Shown piece by piece: positions 16,527-26,406 of a stretch of DNA of 64,000 nucleotides; the stretch's first letter is position 1; each line of letters begins with the position of its first letter. Source of the DNA: Candidatus Thiodiazotropha sp. (ex Myrtea sp. 'scaly one' KF741663) (GTDB lineage Bacteria; Pseudomonadota; Gammaproteobacteria; Chromatiales; Chromatiaceae); NCBI GenBank assembly GCA_025655555.1, contig JAHXIQ010000002.1, positions 186,001-250,000 on the forward strand, in the 5' to 3' direction. Made by a program: the position numbers and the translations under genes. The notes under the pieces are model-generated. The model saw only the letters and a program-made list of their open reading frames with translations. It did no database searches and was not told the DNA's origin.

Positions 16527-17795
16527 TTAGATACCTTCCACCAGATCGGGTGATGGTGTCGGTGCTTCCGGCTGGGCCAGTGCAGGACGATGCCCAATCG
16601 GCGGCAGCGCTTTCTGCGGCTCACTTGAAGTCAGACCCAAACCGGCACGAAAGCACTCCATCGCCTTTTCCTGTTCGCCCAGGCGATCAAGCAAAAGACC
16701 CAACTGCTGATAGGATTCAGGGGTCGGCTCAATGGAGATGCTCGCCTCCAGATAGCTCCTCGCCTTACCCCAGAGCTTGTTTTGCAGGGAGAGTCTTGCC
16801 AGGGTAAACAACAATGTCGGATCTTCTGGATTCTGTTTGAGCCAGCCTTCGGCCTCAGCCAGCTGACGGGAGGGGTCGTTCAACTCGATTTGTCCATAGA
16901 GCATCACCAGCTCGGTATGCCACTTTTTCTGTAGGGCAGCAGCAATCAGCGGCTCCGCCCGACCACCGGCATCAAGCTTCATCAGCATACGGCAGTAGTC
17001 GATCAGCATCTCATCTGCCTGACGCAACGCCTTTGGCATCGTCTGCCAATACTGCACCAGTGTGTCGACGTTGCCGGACTCCTGCTTCAGCCTCTCCTGG
17101 CAAACCTTGTGCTCAAGGGATTGAAACTCCTTGTCTCCGATCACATGGCGCCGTTTCAAGTCCGGCAGTATCTCTTCCAGGTTCTGCCACTCGCCCAGAT
17201 TTTCATAAAGCTTCTTCAACAGCTTGAGTACGTAGTTGTGCTTGGGTGAGAGGGCGCGCACATGCATCAGCGTTGCCAGCGCCTGCTCATACTGCTGATG
17301 GGCCAGTTGTAGCTCCGCTTGGGTCAGACCGACAGCCACATCGGCTGACGGCATACTCTCGTGGGCCAGATGAAGATAGTCGTCCCGGCGGCCATGTTCA
17401 TCCTGCAGCTGGGCAGCTCGAGCGGCTGCCAGATAGTTGAGCAGCGGTGTCTCCGACTGTTCTGCATGACGCGTCAGATGCCGCTCCGCCACCTTCCAGC
17501 GACCCTCCGCCAACTCTACCAGACCCCGAGTAAGGGAACGCCTGGCCCGCTGATTGCGGCGTTTCTGACGCCACTCTGCAACCCTTTCTGGCATTCGCCA
17601 AAGACGGGAAAGCATCCGTATCGCCACATGCAGTAACAAGAATAGCGCCATCACCGCCAGTGTAAAGAGCGCCAGGCTACCTTCAATGGTCCACTGGCCA
17701 TAACCGATCAACACATAACCGTTATCCTGCTTAACCCAGAGCGTGACTACCACAGCGGTCAGCAGAGCGAGAAAGGCAGCGATCAGCATCCTCAC
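16527..17795 (-). CDS. hemY: HemY-like TPR membrane protein
   Basis: A 422-residue inner-membrane protein with two N-terminal hydrophobic segments (residues 3-20 and 40-62) and a long tetratricopeptide-type helical region from about residue 95 to 405. This is the gammaproteobacterial HemY of the hemCDXY operon, not the oxygen-dependent protoporphyrinogen oxidase of the same name in Gram-positives. Its role in haem synthesis is inferred from operon position; it may scaffold enzymes at the membrane. Its start overlaps the hemX stop by four bases (ATGA), indicating coupled translation. The C-terminal tail is rich in Pro. Confidence 0.88.
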   Translation of the reverse strand: MRMLIAAFLALLTAVVVTLWVKQDNGYVLIGYGQWTIEGSLALFTLAVMALFLLLHVAIRMLSRLWRMPERVAEWRQKRRNQRARRSLTRGLVELAEGRWKVAERHLTRHAEQSETPLLNYLAAARAAQLQDEHGRRDDYLHLAHESMPSADVAVGLTQAELQLAHQQYEQALATLMHVRALSPKHNYVLKLLKKLYENLGEWQNLEEILPDLKRRHVIGDKEFQSLEHKVCQERLKQESGNVDTLVQYWQTMPKALRQADEMLIDYCRMLMKLDAGGRAEPLIAAALQKKWHTELVMLYGQIELNDPSRQLAEAEGWLKQNPEDPTLLFTLARLSLQNKLWGKARSYLEASISIEPTPESYQQLGLLLDRLGEQEKAMECFRAGLGLTSSEPQKALPPIGHRPALAQPEAPTPSPDLVEGI

Positions 17796-18958
17796 CGGCC
17801 GCCCTCCTCAGTGATGCTCCGACGTCGTGCCTGCAATGCCCGCAGGGAGGCAGATATATCGGGTAGAACCGGGGCAATCTCCTGCTTCGAGAGACCCTCC
17901 AGCTGTTCACGAAAACCAACCACGGCCGGATCGCTAGATTCAAAATAGATGCCGATCCACTCTGCGGCAGACTGCAGATTGTCTGCATAGAGCGCCTGGT
18001 TGCGTCCCATCAGGGCCGCCTTGGCCGCTTCCAGCTTGAGACGTAGGTTCTGCAACAGAAAGTAGCGCTGCTCAGGTGGCAGCATGGCGCTGATCGGCCG
18101 GTCATGGTGACGGATCACCATCATCGATTTGAAGCCCTGCCAGAAATCATCAAGTACCTGTTGCAGACTGAAGTTATCATCGGCGGCGAGCTCAGGGACT
18201 TCACCCGATCCAGCCTGGGCCGTCACCATGGAAACGCCCTCATCCCGCAGGGGTAACTTTTCAACCTGGGAGGAGAGCGCCGCCAGTTGGGCACTGATAC
18301 CAGCCACATCGACTCGCGAAAGCGCGGTCAACTGGGTGATCTCCTGAGCAACGAGCTCGCGCACCGGCGCCCAACCGGGATCGCCGGTAGCACCGAGCCG
18401 CTCATCTGCCGATTTGAGTGCTTCCAGCGCTGTGGATGGGTCTGTCATCAAACTCAAGCGATGATTTGCCACCCTGAGCAGGTACTCCGCCTCGGCCACG
18501 CGCCACTGGCTCTCTTTTCCTCCGAGACGGGTCTGAATTTCGCTCAGGGACCGGTAAAATTGATCACCGGCCTGCTTTGATGCCGCCTTAGCCTCCAGCA
18601 GTTTCTGATGTTGATCCGCCAGCGCTTCACCCTGCTCGACAATCTGCTTCTTCTGCTCTGCGGCATCATGCTGAGCCTGTTGTAGCTGCTGCGCCAAATC
18701 AATCTGTTCCCGGTTTGCTTGCTGCAGTGCCGTGTCGAGATCAACCAGGGTGTTTTTCATCTCGGTCCAATAGCGGTAACCGAACAACAGTGTTGCAATA
18801 ACCGCCACTAACGCCACCACGGCAAGAATCAAAGGGAGGTGCTGGGAAGTTTTGCGTCTATCGGCATCCGTGATGACCTCGACTTCTCCCTCAATGGCAT
18901 CCTCGAAATCTGCCGATCTGTCATCGACATCCTGTCCGTTATGTTCTTTTTCGCTCAT
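17792..18958 (-). CDS. hemX: HemX, putative uroporphyrinogen-III C-methyltransferase-like membrane protein
   Basis: A 388-residue protein with an acidic cytoplasmic tail (residues 1-38), one transmembrane helix (about 42-62), then a long coiled-coil (70-140) rich in Gln, Ala and Glu and a helical C-terminal domain. The family carries a methyltransferase name in databases but lacks a recognisable methyltransferase fold; it is best regarded as a structural partner of HemY. Conserved family stretches include WRVAEAEYLLRVANHRL. It sits between hemD and hemY in one operon. Confidence 0.88.
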   Translation of the reverse strand: MSEKEHNGQDVDDRSADFEDAIEGEVEVITDADRRKTSQHLPLILAVVALVAVIATLLFGYRYWTEMKNTLVDLDTALQQANREQIDLAQQLQQAQHDAAEQKKQIVEQGEALADQHQKLLEAKAASKQAGDQFYRSLSEIQTRLGGKESQWRVAEAEYLLRVANHRLSLMTDPSTALEALKSADERLGATGDPGWAPVRELVAQEITQLTALSRVDVAGISAQLAALSSQVEKLPLRDEGVSMVTAQAGSGEVPELAADDNFSLQQVLDDFWQGFKSMMVIRHHDRPISAMLPPEQRYFLLQNLRLKLEAAKAALMGRNQALYADNLQSAAEWIGIYFESSDPAVVGFREQLEGLSKQEIAPVLPDISASLRALQARRRSITEEGGR

Positions 18959-19034
18959 TGGATCTGCGTTTTCACTCTCAAGTTTTTCAACAGTCTAACC
19001 CCTGCTCCCCCAACAGTGGAGATAGGCCACCCTG

Positions 19035-19805
19035 TTATCTTCCGTTGTCTTCACTAACCCATTCACAGATCGAAGCAAATATCGATGCATCATCGGCACC
19101 GTCGGCCTGCAAAATGGTCTCAAAACCCCTTTGTCGGGCTGCTTCTCTCATACGCGCACTAATCACCAGTAGTGGTGTCAGCCGTAACAGTGGCCAGCCC
19201 TTGCTGCCGAGCATATCCACCAGGTTCTCGAGTACCTCGGCACTGGTGGTTGTCACCAGATCAATCTTCGTAGGCCAATCCCGCAGCAGTGGCGCACTGT
19301 CCACCTCCGGCTTGAGCCGCCGATAGACCTCAGCATAACCTACTTTTGCACCTCTCGCGCGCAGGGTATCAGCCAGCAGAGTCCGCCCGCCTTCACCCCT
19401 TACGATCAGCACCTGTCGACCCGCCATCTGTTGTAAAGCGGGGAGCGCCAGCAGGCCTTCGCTATCGTAGCGATCATCGGGGATCAGATCGATGGAGTAC
19501 CCCGCTTCCGTCAGTCTCTCGGCAGTTGCCCTGCCGACTGCACAGAACTGCTTTGCGCTGATACGTTCACCTGACAAGAGATCAGACGCGTAGCGAACGG
19601 CATTGGGACTGATGAAAATCACCAGATCATAAACTTGAAGTAGTGCGCTACGAGCCGTATCGCTATCCCGGCTCGGCTTAATCTCCAGTGCCGGGAATTG
19701 CTCTGCCCGGCCACCATGAGATTCGATCAAACGGCAGAGTCCAGCCGACTGCGTACTCGTCCGAGTGACCAGAATGCCCTTACCCTCCAGGTCGCAGGCT
19801 GCCAT
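19035..19805 (-). CDS. hemD: Uroporphyrinogen-III synthase
   Basis: A 256-residue HemD. It closes and inverts the D ring of hydroxymethylbilane to give uroporphyrinogen III, the branch point to haem, sirohaem and cobalamin. HemD is poorly conserved, but GILVTRTSTQSAGLCRLIE at the N-terminus, VIFISPNAVRYA, FCAVGRATAERL and LVTTTSAEVLENL follow the family pattern of two Rossmann-like lobes. It starts 23 bases after the hemC stop and precedes hemX. Confidence 0.92.
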   Translation of the reverse strand: MAACDLEGKGILVTRTSTQSAGLCRLIESHGGRAEQFPALEIKPSRDSDTARSALLQVYDLVIFISPNAVRYASDLLSGERISAKQFCAVGRATAERLTEAGYSIDLIPDDRYDSEGLLALPALQQMAGRQVLIVRGEGGRTLLADTLRARGAKVGYAEVYRRLKPEVDSAPLLRDWPTKIDLVTTTSAEVLENLVDMLGSKGWPLLRLTPLLVISARMREAARQRGFETILQADGADDASIFASICEWVSEDNGR

Positions 19806-19828
19806 GCTCTAGGTGTCCTAAAGGGAAC

Positions 19829-20758
19829 TCAATGTGTCTCGTAGAGGGCTTTGAGGATCTCATCCGCACCCCACTCCAGCAGGCGCTCGGCCAGACCTAT
19901 GCCCATCGCCTCCGCTTCTTCGGTTGCACCTTCCACCTCGCCGCGAATGATGTCACTGCCGTCGGGCTCACCAACCAGCCCACGCAACCAGAGGTTGCCT
20001 GATTCGAGCATGGCGTAACCGGCAATGGGCACCTGACAGCCCCCGTTGAGACGCTGATTCATCGCCCGCTCGGCCTGCACGCAAACGGCTGTGTCGCCAT
20101 GATGCAGGGGAGAGATAAGGGCATTGGTCTGTGCATCGTCGGCTCGACACTCAATACCGACAGCCCCCTGACCGATGGCTGGGAGACTCTGCTCAGGCCC
20201 GATCAGTGCCGTGATGCGCGCCTCGAAACCCAACCGCTTGAGGCCGGCAGCGGCCAAGATGATGGCGTCGTACTCTCCCTCGTCGAGCTTGCGCAGACGG
20301 GTGTTCACATTGCCACGCAGGGATTTTATCTTGAGATCAGGGCGCCGCTCGGCTATTTGACTCTGGCGACGCAGGCTGGATGTACCGACACAGGCACCCT
20401 GCGGGAGCTCATCCAGATCCTTATAGTTATTGGAGACAAAGGCATCACGTGGATCTTCCCGCTGCATGATCACCGGCAGGTGAAGCCCCTCGGGCAACTC
20501 CACCGGTACATCCTTCATGGAGTGCACGGCAATATCGGCCTCATCACTCAGCAGTCCCTGTTCCAGCTCTTTTATAAACAGTCCCTTGCCCCCGATCTTC
20601 GCCAGCGGTGTATCGAGAATTTTATCTCCCTGAGTCGTCATACCCAACAACTCCACTTCGATACCCGGATGGGCCTTCTTCAGTTCAGCCGCCACATGTT
20701 CTGCCTGCCACATGGCAAGGGGTGATTTTCGGGTGGCGATTCGGATGGTCTGGGACAT
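19829..20758 (-). CDS. hemC: Hydroxymethylbilane synthase (porphobilinogen deaminase)
   Basis: A 309-residue enzyme that joins four porphobilinogens into linear hydroxymethylbilane. The start at 20758 ([18 protein letters not shown]) matches the family N-terminus; a longer in-frame start at 20782 would add eight residues without homology. Recognisable elements are [31 protein letters not shown] and [11 protein letters not shown], whose cysteine (C241) carries the dipyrromethane cofactor. First gene of the hemCDXY operon. In pseudomonads it directly follows algR; here a cytochrome c gene lies between. Confidence 0.96.
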   Translation of the reverse strand: MSQTIRIATRKSPLAMWQAEHVAAELKKAHPGIEVELLGMTTQGDKILDTPLAKIGGKGLFIKELEQGLLSDEADIAVHSMKDVPVELPEGLHLPVIMQREDPRDAFVSNNYKDLDELPQGACVGTSSLRRQSQIAERRPDLKIKSLRGNVNTRLRKLDEGEYDAIILAAAGLKRLGFEARITALIGPEQSLPAIGQGAVGIECRADDAQTNALISPLHHGDTAVCVQAERAMNQRLNGGCQVPIAGYAMLESGNLWLRGLVGEPDGSDIIRGEVEGATEEAEAMGIGLAERLLEWGADEILKALYETH

Positions 20759-20909
20759 GGAGGGCCTCGGGTTACGGGTCAAAGTCTGCTGGAAACCGTT
20801 TCAACAGCGGGGGAATACAAAGAAGGCATGGGAAGTCCGCACAGCATTCTTTTCTTCAAGGCGCCTATGCTAATGGCTGCGGGCAAATCAGGCAATTTTC
20901 ACCTTTCAG

Positions 20910-21536
20910 TCATTCACTGGATTTGCTTTTCGGCCTCGCACTGCCATAGTAATGAACCAACGCATCCAGACCCTGTTCTCCATGACGCCGCACCAACCGG
21001 GTTAACGCGCCTGACATCTCTTCATCGGCCTGGCTGACCCCCAGCAGATAGTCCTGCAAGGTCCAGCGCAGATAGTCCATCCAGCGTCCGTTGAGTACCG
21101 GACTACCCGGTTCCGGTGCACGATTCAGATCACCGTGACACTGGCGGCAGTAGAGGCGGTGAAGCTGTTTTCCTTTAAAGGCCTGATCCCAATCCACACT
21201 CTGTTTGTGTCGTTTGAAGGTTTGCCGGCTGAAATAGTCTGCCAACTGCGCCACCTGCTCATCGCTATAAGCTTGTGCCAGACGTCCCATGACAGTGCTG
21301 AAACGCCCACCGTGTCGATAGTCACCCATAACCTCACGCAGATAGTCCCTAGGCAGACCGGCAATTGAGGGAATAGCGCTGGAAAGACTGTTACCTGCGG
21401 GGCCATGGCAGCCTGTACAGGTCTGTATAGTCAGAGAGGGTACCATCGGACTTGCTGGTTGCGGTATTTCATCATCAGCCATCAACATCGATGCACAGAA
21501 AAACAGGAGCGGATAGAGCTGAGCGGTAATACGCAC
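20910..21536 (-). CDS. Dihaem c-type cytochrome
   Basis: A 208-residue secreted cytochrome with an N-terminal signal sequence (residues 1-20). Two haem c attachment sites are visible, CTGCH at residues 40-44 and CRQCH near residue 132. Methionines that could serve as axial ligands occur in each domain, so it resembles the dihaem cytochrome c4/c553 class that carries electrons in the periplasm. Partner oxidase or reductase unknown. It lies on the same strand between algR-like and hemC genes, interrupting the gene order known from pseudomonads; the gaps (75 and about 150 bases) leave room for its own promoter. Confidence 0.9.
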   Translation of the reverse strand: MRITAQLYPLLFFCASMLMADDEIPQPASPMVPSLTIQTCTGCHGPAGNSLSSAIPSIAGLPRDYLREVMGDYRHGGRFSTVMGRLAQAYSDEQVAQLADYFSRQTFKRHKQSVDWDQAFKGKQLHRLYCRQCHGDLNRAPEPGSPVLNGRWMDYLRWTLQDYLLGVSQADEEMSGALTRLVRRHGEQGLDALVHYYGSARPKSKSSE

Positions 21537-21599
21537 TAATTGTCACAGTATCGGTTGAGTGTCATGCAGATAGATCCTTAGCAGAGATGATCAAAATAG

Positions 21600-21615
21600 T
21601 GTTAACAGGCCCTAA
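21600..21615 (-). repeat. Dispersed repeat TAGGGCCTGTTAACA, copy 3
   Basis: On the minus strand this reads TTAGGGCCTGTTAACA, and its TAG is the stop codon of the AlgR-like gene. Same use as at 15247. Confidence 0.5.
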
Positions 21616-22346
21616 GTCTCACCTTTTAGCAGCCTTCGAACATCGGGCAGATGTCGCCGACTTATCTCCAGTGTCTCACTACAACCTCTCAGCACCACCC
21701 TCGGCGTACCCTGGGCATCCTTTTCCAGACCGGCCAGACAGCGTCGGGATACCAGCGCGTTGCGGTGGATACGTAGTAGCCATTCCGCGTACTTGGCCTG
21801 CAGGGATTTCAGGCTCTCTTCCAGCAATAACTCGCCATCCGCATGACGCGCTACCACATATTTGGCCTCGGCCCTTAGATAAATGACTTCATCCAAGGGT
21901 AGTGTCTTTACACCGCCCCGATAACTGGCACTCAATTGGGGAACCGGCTGCTCTCCGGTAGCTGCTGACACATTGAGCTGGCTACGGGTAAGTCGTTGGC
22001 ACCGCTGCAGCGCGGACAGGAGGCGCTCACGCCGGACCGGTTTCAATAGATAGTCCTGTGCCGCCGTCTCAAAAGCCTCCAGGGCATGTTCCTCATAGGC
22101 TGTCGTGAAGATCACAGCCGGTGGCCGCTCGCTGCCTGACATCTGTCGGGCAGCTTCCAGACCATCCATCCCCGGCATGCGAATATCCATCAAGACCAGA
22201 TCAGCCCCCTGTTGCCTGAAGTGTTGCAAGGCTTCCTCACCATTCGCGGCCTCCCCCGACAGCTCATAGGGTGCACCCAACTCTTCTATGAGTGACATGA
22301 GCCGCTGACGCGCCAGGGTCTCGTCATCCACCACCAGTATCTTCAT
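21612..22346 (-). CDS. algR: LytTR-family response regulator (AlgR-like)
   Basis: A 244-residue two-component regulator. Residues 1-115 are a receiver domain with D8/D9 in VVDDE, the phospho-acceptor D54 in LMDIRMPGMDG, and the conserved Lys in YLLKPV. Residues 140-240 are a LytTR DNA-binding domain (DEVIYLRAEAKYVVA, HRNALV). AlgR-type regulators control type IV pili, alginate and virulence in pseudomonads; here the targets are unknown, though pil genes are present in this window. It follows its kinase gene by 22 bases, and next to argH and hemC this matches the algZR locus. Confidence 0.88.
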   Translation of the reverse strand: MKILVVDDETLARQRLMSLIEELGAPYELSGEAANGEEALQHFRQQGADLVLMDIRMPGMDGLEAARQMSGSERPPAVIFTTAYEEHALEAFETAAQDYLLKPVRRERLLSALQRCQRLTRSQLNVSAATGEQPVPQLSASYRGGVKTLPLDEVIYLRAEAKYVVARHADGELLLEESLKSLQAKYAEWLLRIHRNALVSRRCLAGLEKDAQGTPRVVLRGCSETLEISRRHLPDVRRLLKGET

Positions 22347-22368
22347 CTCGTCTCACCCGTCAGCATAT

Positions 22369-23445
22369 TCATGTCCGCCAGGGGTGTGGGAATACCAGGC
22401 GGACCTGATGCTCCCCGTCCACATGGGATTCGGTCAGGCTTGCTTCCATGTCGAAAACCCCGGCCAGCCGTGCTCGGATATTATCCATAGCCAACTGATT
22501 GCCCTGCCGATGGCTCACCTCGTCAGCAGAGGGCAGGCTATTGCGGATGCTGAGATTGATGCGTCGACGTCGGTAACAGCCGGTAATGGATATGGTACCC
22601 CCCTCCGCACTGGGCTCGATGCCATGGTAGACCGCATTTTCCAGCAACGGCTGCAGGATCATTGGTGGGATCATGGCCTGCTCCGGCAATTCTTTCAGAT
22701 CCCACTCGGCCTGCAACCTGTCACCCAGGCGCACCTCCTCGATACTCAGGTATTGACGCGCAAGCTCCAACTCACGCCCCAGGTTTGAAGGACGGGATGC
22801 ATCCCCCAGCGAGACCCGGAAGAGATCGGCCAAATCTTCCACCACACGCTCAGCCAGTTCGGGGTCACTGCGAGTCAAACTGGCGATGGTATTCATGCTG
22901 TTAAAGAGAAAATGGGGCCGGATACGGGAGTGCAGGGCCTGCAACCGCGCACTGTTCTCCGCCTCGACCTGGCGTCGCCAGAGGAACTGCAGATAGAGAT
23001 AGTGCAGCACCAGCAAGCCCACGATGGCGCTGATCCCCATGGCGCGCAACAGCAGCTCCTGTTCCGGTTTGAATAGTTCCAGCCCCTGGGCTTGATCGAT
23101 CCAGCCAGTCATCAGACAAATCAGGGCCGTCATCATCATGAGGAGCAGAAAGGCTGTCAGGCCCGCCATCTGATTGCCCAATCGAAGCAGCCAGCCGCGC
23201 ATTAGGCAAAGCAACCCCGCCGTGGACAGCCCGATCCACTGAACCAGCAGGGATATCAAACTGAGCTGTTTGAGAAAATCTCCCATTTCCTCGACCGAGG
23301 CAAGGGTGAAAAGTATCGCCAGCAACTCTCCGGTCACCACCACGGCAAAGACACTGCGGATTGCACAAAAACTGGGCAAAAAGATGGCCGGCCCCGCTTC
23401 CACAGAGGCCTCACGCTGCTTAGATTGTCGACTGCCCTGCTTCAT
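22369..23445 (-). CDS. algZ: LytS/AlgZ-type sensor histidine kinase
   Basis: A 358-residue membrane kinase with four to six hydrophobic segments in residues 28-155 and a His_kinase domain of the LytS class. The phospho-acceptor H178 lies in [13 protein letters not shown], followed by the ATP-binding region with [17 protein letters not shown] (N box) and a G-box near the C-terminus ([17 protein letters not shown]). It presumably phosphorylates the adjacent AlgR-like regulator. In pseudomonads AlgZ (FimS) lacks normal kinase boxes; here they look largely intact. Divergent from argH across about 60 bases. Confidence 0.86.
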   Translation of the reverse strand: MKQGSRQSKQREASVEAGPAIFLPSFCAIRSVFAVVVTGELLAILFTLASVEEMGDFLKQLSLISLLVQWIGLSTAGLLCLMRGWLLRLGNQMAGLTAFLLLMMMTALICLMTGWIDQAQGLELFKPEQELLLRAMGISAIVGLLVLHYLYLQFLWRRQVEAENSARLQALHSRIRPHFLFNSMNTIASLTRSDPELAERVVEDLADLFRVSLGDASRPSNLGRELELARQYLSIEEVRLGDRLQAEWDLKELPEQAMIPPMILQPLLENAVYHGIEPSAEGGTISITGCYRRRRINLSIRNSLPSADEVSHRQGNQLAMDNIRARLAGVFDMEASLTESHVDGEHQVRLVFPHPWRT

Positions 23446-23505
23446 CGCTCCATCGCCTGTTATAATCCGGCCAGTTTTCTATCACACCAATCAGGACATG
23501 CCCTC

Positions 23506-24903
23506 ATGAGCGACAGCCCCGCGCCCGAGAAACTCTGGTCCGGCCGCTTCAACGAGCCAACCGACGCCTTTGTCGAGGCCTTCACCGCTTCGGTGGAGTT
23601 CGACCAGAGACTCTACCAGTATGACATCCAGGGCTCCATCGCCCACGCCACCATGCTGGCGAGCCAGGGAATTCTGACTGAAGCCGAGCGGGATGCCATC
23701 ATCCAGGGCCTGGAACAAATTCGGTCACGCATCGAGGCTGGCGACTTCAACTGGTCGGTGGCCCTGGAAGACGTCCACATGAACATCGAGTCGGCCCTTA
23801 CCGAGGCTATCGGCGACGCCGGCAAAAAACTTCACACCGGGCGTTCCCGTAACGACCAGGTAGCTACCGATATCCGCCTCTGGCTGCGGGATGAGCTCGA
23901 AACCCTGCGCGATGCCATTCTACGCCTGCAGACCTCCCTGCTGGATAAAGCGGCGCAGGAAGCTGAGACCATCCTGCCCGGCTTCACCCATCTGCAGACC
24001 GCACAGCCCGTCACCTTCGGTCACCATCTGATGGCCTGGTTCGAGATGCTGGAGCGGGACCGGGAAAGACTGGCCGACTGCCACCGCCGGGTCAACGTCA
24101 TGCCGCTAGGCGCCGCCGCCCTGGCCGGCACCACCTACCCCATCGACCGCCACTTGACGGCTGAACTGCTGGGATTCGAACGTCCCGCCGAGAACTCACT
24201 GGATGCGGTCTCCGATCGGGACTTCGCCATTGAGTTTAGCGCTGCCGCCAGCATCCTGATGATGCATCTGTCGCGTTTCTCGGAAGAGCTGATCATCTGG
24301 TCATCTGCCCAATTCGGCTTCATCGAGCTCTCCGACAGCTTCTGTACCGGCTCCTCTATCATGCCGCAGAAGAAAAACCCGGATGTACCGGAACTGATCC
24401 GCGGCAAGACCGGCCGCATCTTCGGCCATCTCATCGGCCTGCTGACACTGATGAAAAGCCAGCCACTGGCCTACAACAAGGACAATCAAGAGGACAAGGA
24501 ACCCCTGTTCGACACGGTGGACAACCTCAAGGGCTCACTCAAGGTTTTCGCCGAGATGATCCCAGCCATTACCTGCCGCAAAGAGGCCATGCGCGAGGCG
24601 GCAATGCGGGGTTTCGCCACTGCCACTGATCTGGCCGACTACCTGGTGCGCAAAGGCATGCCCTTCCGTGATGCACACGAGGTGGTGGGCAAGGCCGTCG
24701 CCTTCGGTGTCGCCGAGGGACGCGATCTTTCCGAGATGAGCCTGCAGGAGCTCAAGGGCTTCTCCGATACCATCAGCGAAGATGTCTTTCAGGTCCTTAC
24801 CCTGGAGGGCTCAGTCTCTGCCCGTAACCACATCGGCGGCACATCACCCGATCAAGTGCATGCCGCCATCGCCCGTGCCAAAGTGAGACTCGGCCTGGAA
24901 TGA
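23506..24903 (+). CDS. argH: Argininosuccinate lyase
   Basis: A 465-residue enzyme, normal for the family, that cleaves argininosuccinate into arginine and fumarate, the last step of arginine synthesis. The fumarase/aspartase superfamily signature [12 protein letters not shown] is at residues 282-293 with the catalytic serine at 283-284; [13 protein letters not shown] (around 110-122) and [11 protein letters not shown] are other active-site segments. The start at 23506 ([15 protein letters not shown]) fits homologues. Its stop overlaps the next gene's start (ATGA). Confidence 0.97.
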   Translation: MSDSPAPEKLWSGRFNEPTDAFVEAFTASVEFDQRLYQYDIQGSIAHATMLASQGILTEAERDAIIQGLEQIRSRIEAGDFNWSVALEDVHMNIESALTEAIGDAGKKLHTGRSRNDQVATDIRLWLRDELETLRDAILRLQTSLLDKAAQEAETILPGFTHLQTAQPVTFGHHLMAWFEMLERDRERLADCHRRVNVMPLGAAALAGTTYPIDRHLTAELLGFERPAENSLDAVSDRDFAIEFSAAASILMMHLSRFSEELIIWSSAQFGFIELSDSFCTGSSIMPQKKNPDVPELIRGKTGRIFGHLIGLLTLMKSQPLAYNKDNQEDKEPLFDTVDNLKGSLKVFAEMIPAITCRKEAMREAAMRGFATATDLADYLVRKGMPFRDAHEVVGKAVAFGVAEGRDLSEMSLQELKGFSDTISEDVFQVLTLEGSVSARNHIGGTSPDQVHAAIARAKVRLGLE

Positions 24904-25262
24904 TCCGGCTTCACCACGTCAGTCTGCTGGTTGCCGACACACAGCGCTCGATTGATTTCTACTGCGGCATTCTGGGGCTGGCTGTGGATGATTCACGCCC
25001 CGACCTGGGTTTCCCCGGCGCCTGGCTGAATGTAGGCGACAGACAGATCCATCTGTTGGAACTGCCCAATCCCGATCCTGTCGATGATCGCCCGGCCCAC
25101 GGGGGTCGGGACTGGCATACTGCCTTCCTGATCGATGATTTTACCGCCGTTAGAGCGCGGCTCGAGGAGACTGGCATACCCTACACGCTCAGCCGTTCCG
25201 GTCGCCAGGCACTTTTCTGCCGGGACCCGGATGGGAATGCTGTCGAATTGATCAGTGCCTAA
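24900..25262 (+). CDS. VOC-family (glyoxalase/dioxygenase fold) protein
   Basis: A 120-residue protein with the paired beta-alpha-beta-beta-beta modules of the vicinal oxygen chelate superfamily. Likely metal ligands are H5 or H6 in RLHHVSLLV, the HLLEL segment in the middle, and E117 in the final NAVELIS strand. The reaction cannot be predicted; glyoxalase I, fosfomycin resistance and dioxygenases share the fold. It overlaps argH by four bases, so it is translated in step with arginine synthesis, but no link in function is apparent. Confidence 0.85.
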   Translation: MIRLHHVSLLVADTQRSIDFYCGILGLAVDDSRPDLGFPGAWLNVGDRQIHLLELPNPDPVDDRPAHGGRDWHTAFLIDDFTAVRARLEETGIPYTLSRSGRQALFCRDPDGNAVELISA

Positions 25263-25317
25263 GGTTATTGAGAAGAAGGTGCAGCAAGGGCACACTAAAT
25301 CCTGCAGGCATTAAATA

Positions 25318-26304
25318 TTGCAACTATCGGATACCGTCCCCACTCATATAGGTGAGATGCCAGCCTATCTGCAACACAAAACTCGCAACACTCTGCAATC
25401 ATTACTGATGATCGCTGCCATGTCCGGGCTTTGCGGGACCATCGCCTGGCTTTTAGGCGGTCCATCGCTTGCCATCTACAGCATGGCGATCATCCTCATC
25501 ATCTACCGGCTTAACCCCGCCGCTTCTCCCGAATTGGCAATGCGACTGTTTCGTGCCCGCCCACTCTCCGAACATGAGGCCCCCATGCTCATTGAACGGG
25601 TCGAAGAGCTCGGACAAAGGGTCGGACTTGTGAAACCACCAAAACTCTACTATCTCCCATCCGATGTGATGAATGCCTTTACCATCGGTGCTGGAAATGA
25701 GGCAGCAATTGCCCTCTCCGATGGCCTGCTCAGACGTCTGGAGTGGCGCGAGCTAAATGGTGTGTTGGCTCACGAGATGATGCATATCGTCAATCAGGAC
25801 ACCCGTCTGATGGCCTTTGCTGATCTGGCCGGCAGACTCACAGGCTTTCTCTCCATCACTGGACAGATTCTGCTCCTGATCAACCTGCCATTGATGGTCC
25901 TGGGGCAGGCCACCATACCCTGGCTGCCGATTTTGCTGCTCCTGCTCGCCCCCATGCTCAGCACCTTATTACAGCTGGGACTTTCCCGCAGCCGCGAATA
26001 CGAAGCCGATCTTGGGGCGGTCGAGTTGACCGGTGACCCGCTCGGACTGGCATCCGCCCTGAACAAGCTGGAAATGCCCAGGCATGGCCTGCTGGAGCGC
26101 ATTTTTCATCCAGGCCCACGTATCCCTGATCCGTCTATACTGCGCTCCCACCCACCCACCAACGAGCGTGTGCGGCGACTGCTGGAGATCGCCCGTAACC
26201 GGCCAGAGCAGATAGACCCGGTCATCGATGGATTCGATCTGGGTCACCTGCTGGCTAACCAGCCCTATAGACCACGTTGGCATCGTAACGGCATGTGGTA
26301 CTGA
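25318..26304 (+). CDS. M48-family zinc metalloprotease (HtpX-like)
   Basis: A 328-residue membrane protease. The zinc-binding HEMMH motif is at residues 152-156 (counted from the TTG at 25318) in a transmembrane context, with the third ligand in SREYEAD near 227-229. Hydrophobic helices occur at about 26-48, 50-64, 174-195 and 200-220. The layout and the ALSDGLL and LGLASALNKLE segments resemble HtpX, which degrades misfolded inner-membrane proteins. The ATG at 25357, with AGGTG just upstream, may be the true start rather than TTG 25318. Confidence 0.85.
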   Translation: MQLSDTVPTHIGEMPAYLQHKTRNTLQSLLMIAAMSGLCGTIAWLLGGPSLAIYSMAIILIIYRLNPAASPELAMRLFRARPLSEHEAPMLIERVEELGQRVGLVKPPKLYYLPSDVMNAFTIGAGNEAAIALSDGLLRRLEWRELNGVLAHEMMHIVNQDTRLMAFADLAGRLTGFLSITGQILLLINLPLMVLGQATIPWLPILLLLLAPMLSTLLQLGLSRSREYEADLGAVELTGDPLGLASALNKLEMPRHGLLERIFHPGPRIPDPSILRSHPPTNERVRRLLEIARNRPEQIDPVIDGFDLGHLLANQPYRPRWHRNGMWY

Positions 26305-26406
26305 TTTGACCACATGAGAGATCAATCCCGAAAGGAATAGCAGAACTGTGAGTTTCGCCCAAGGCACGTTAGTCTAGTGCGATCTTCCAAACTAGAGATA
26401 ACCCCT

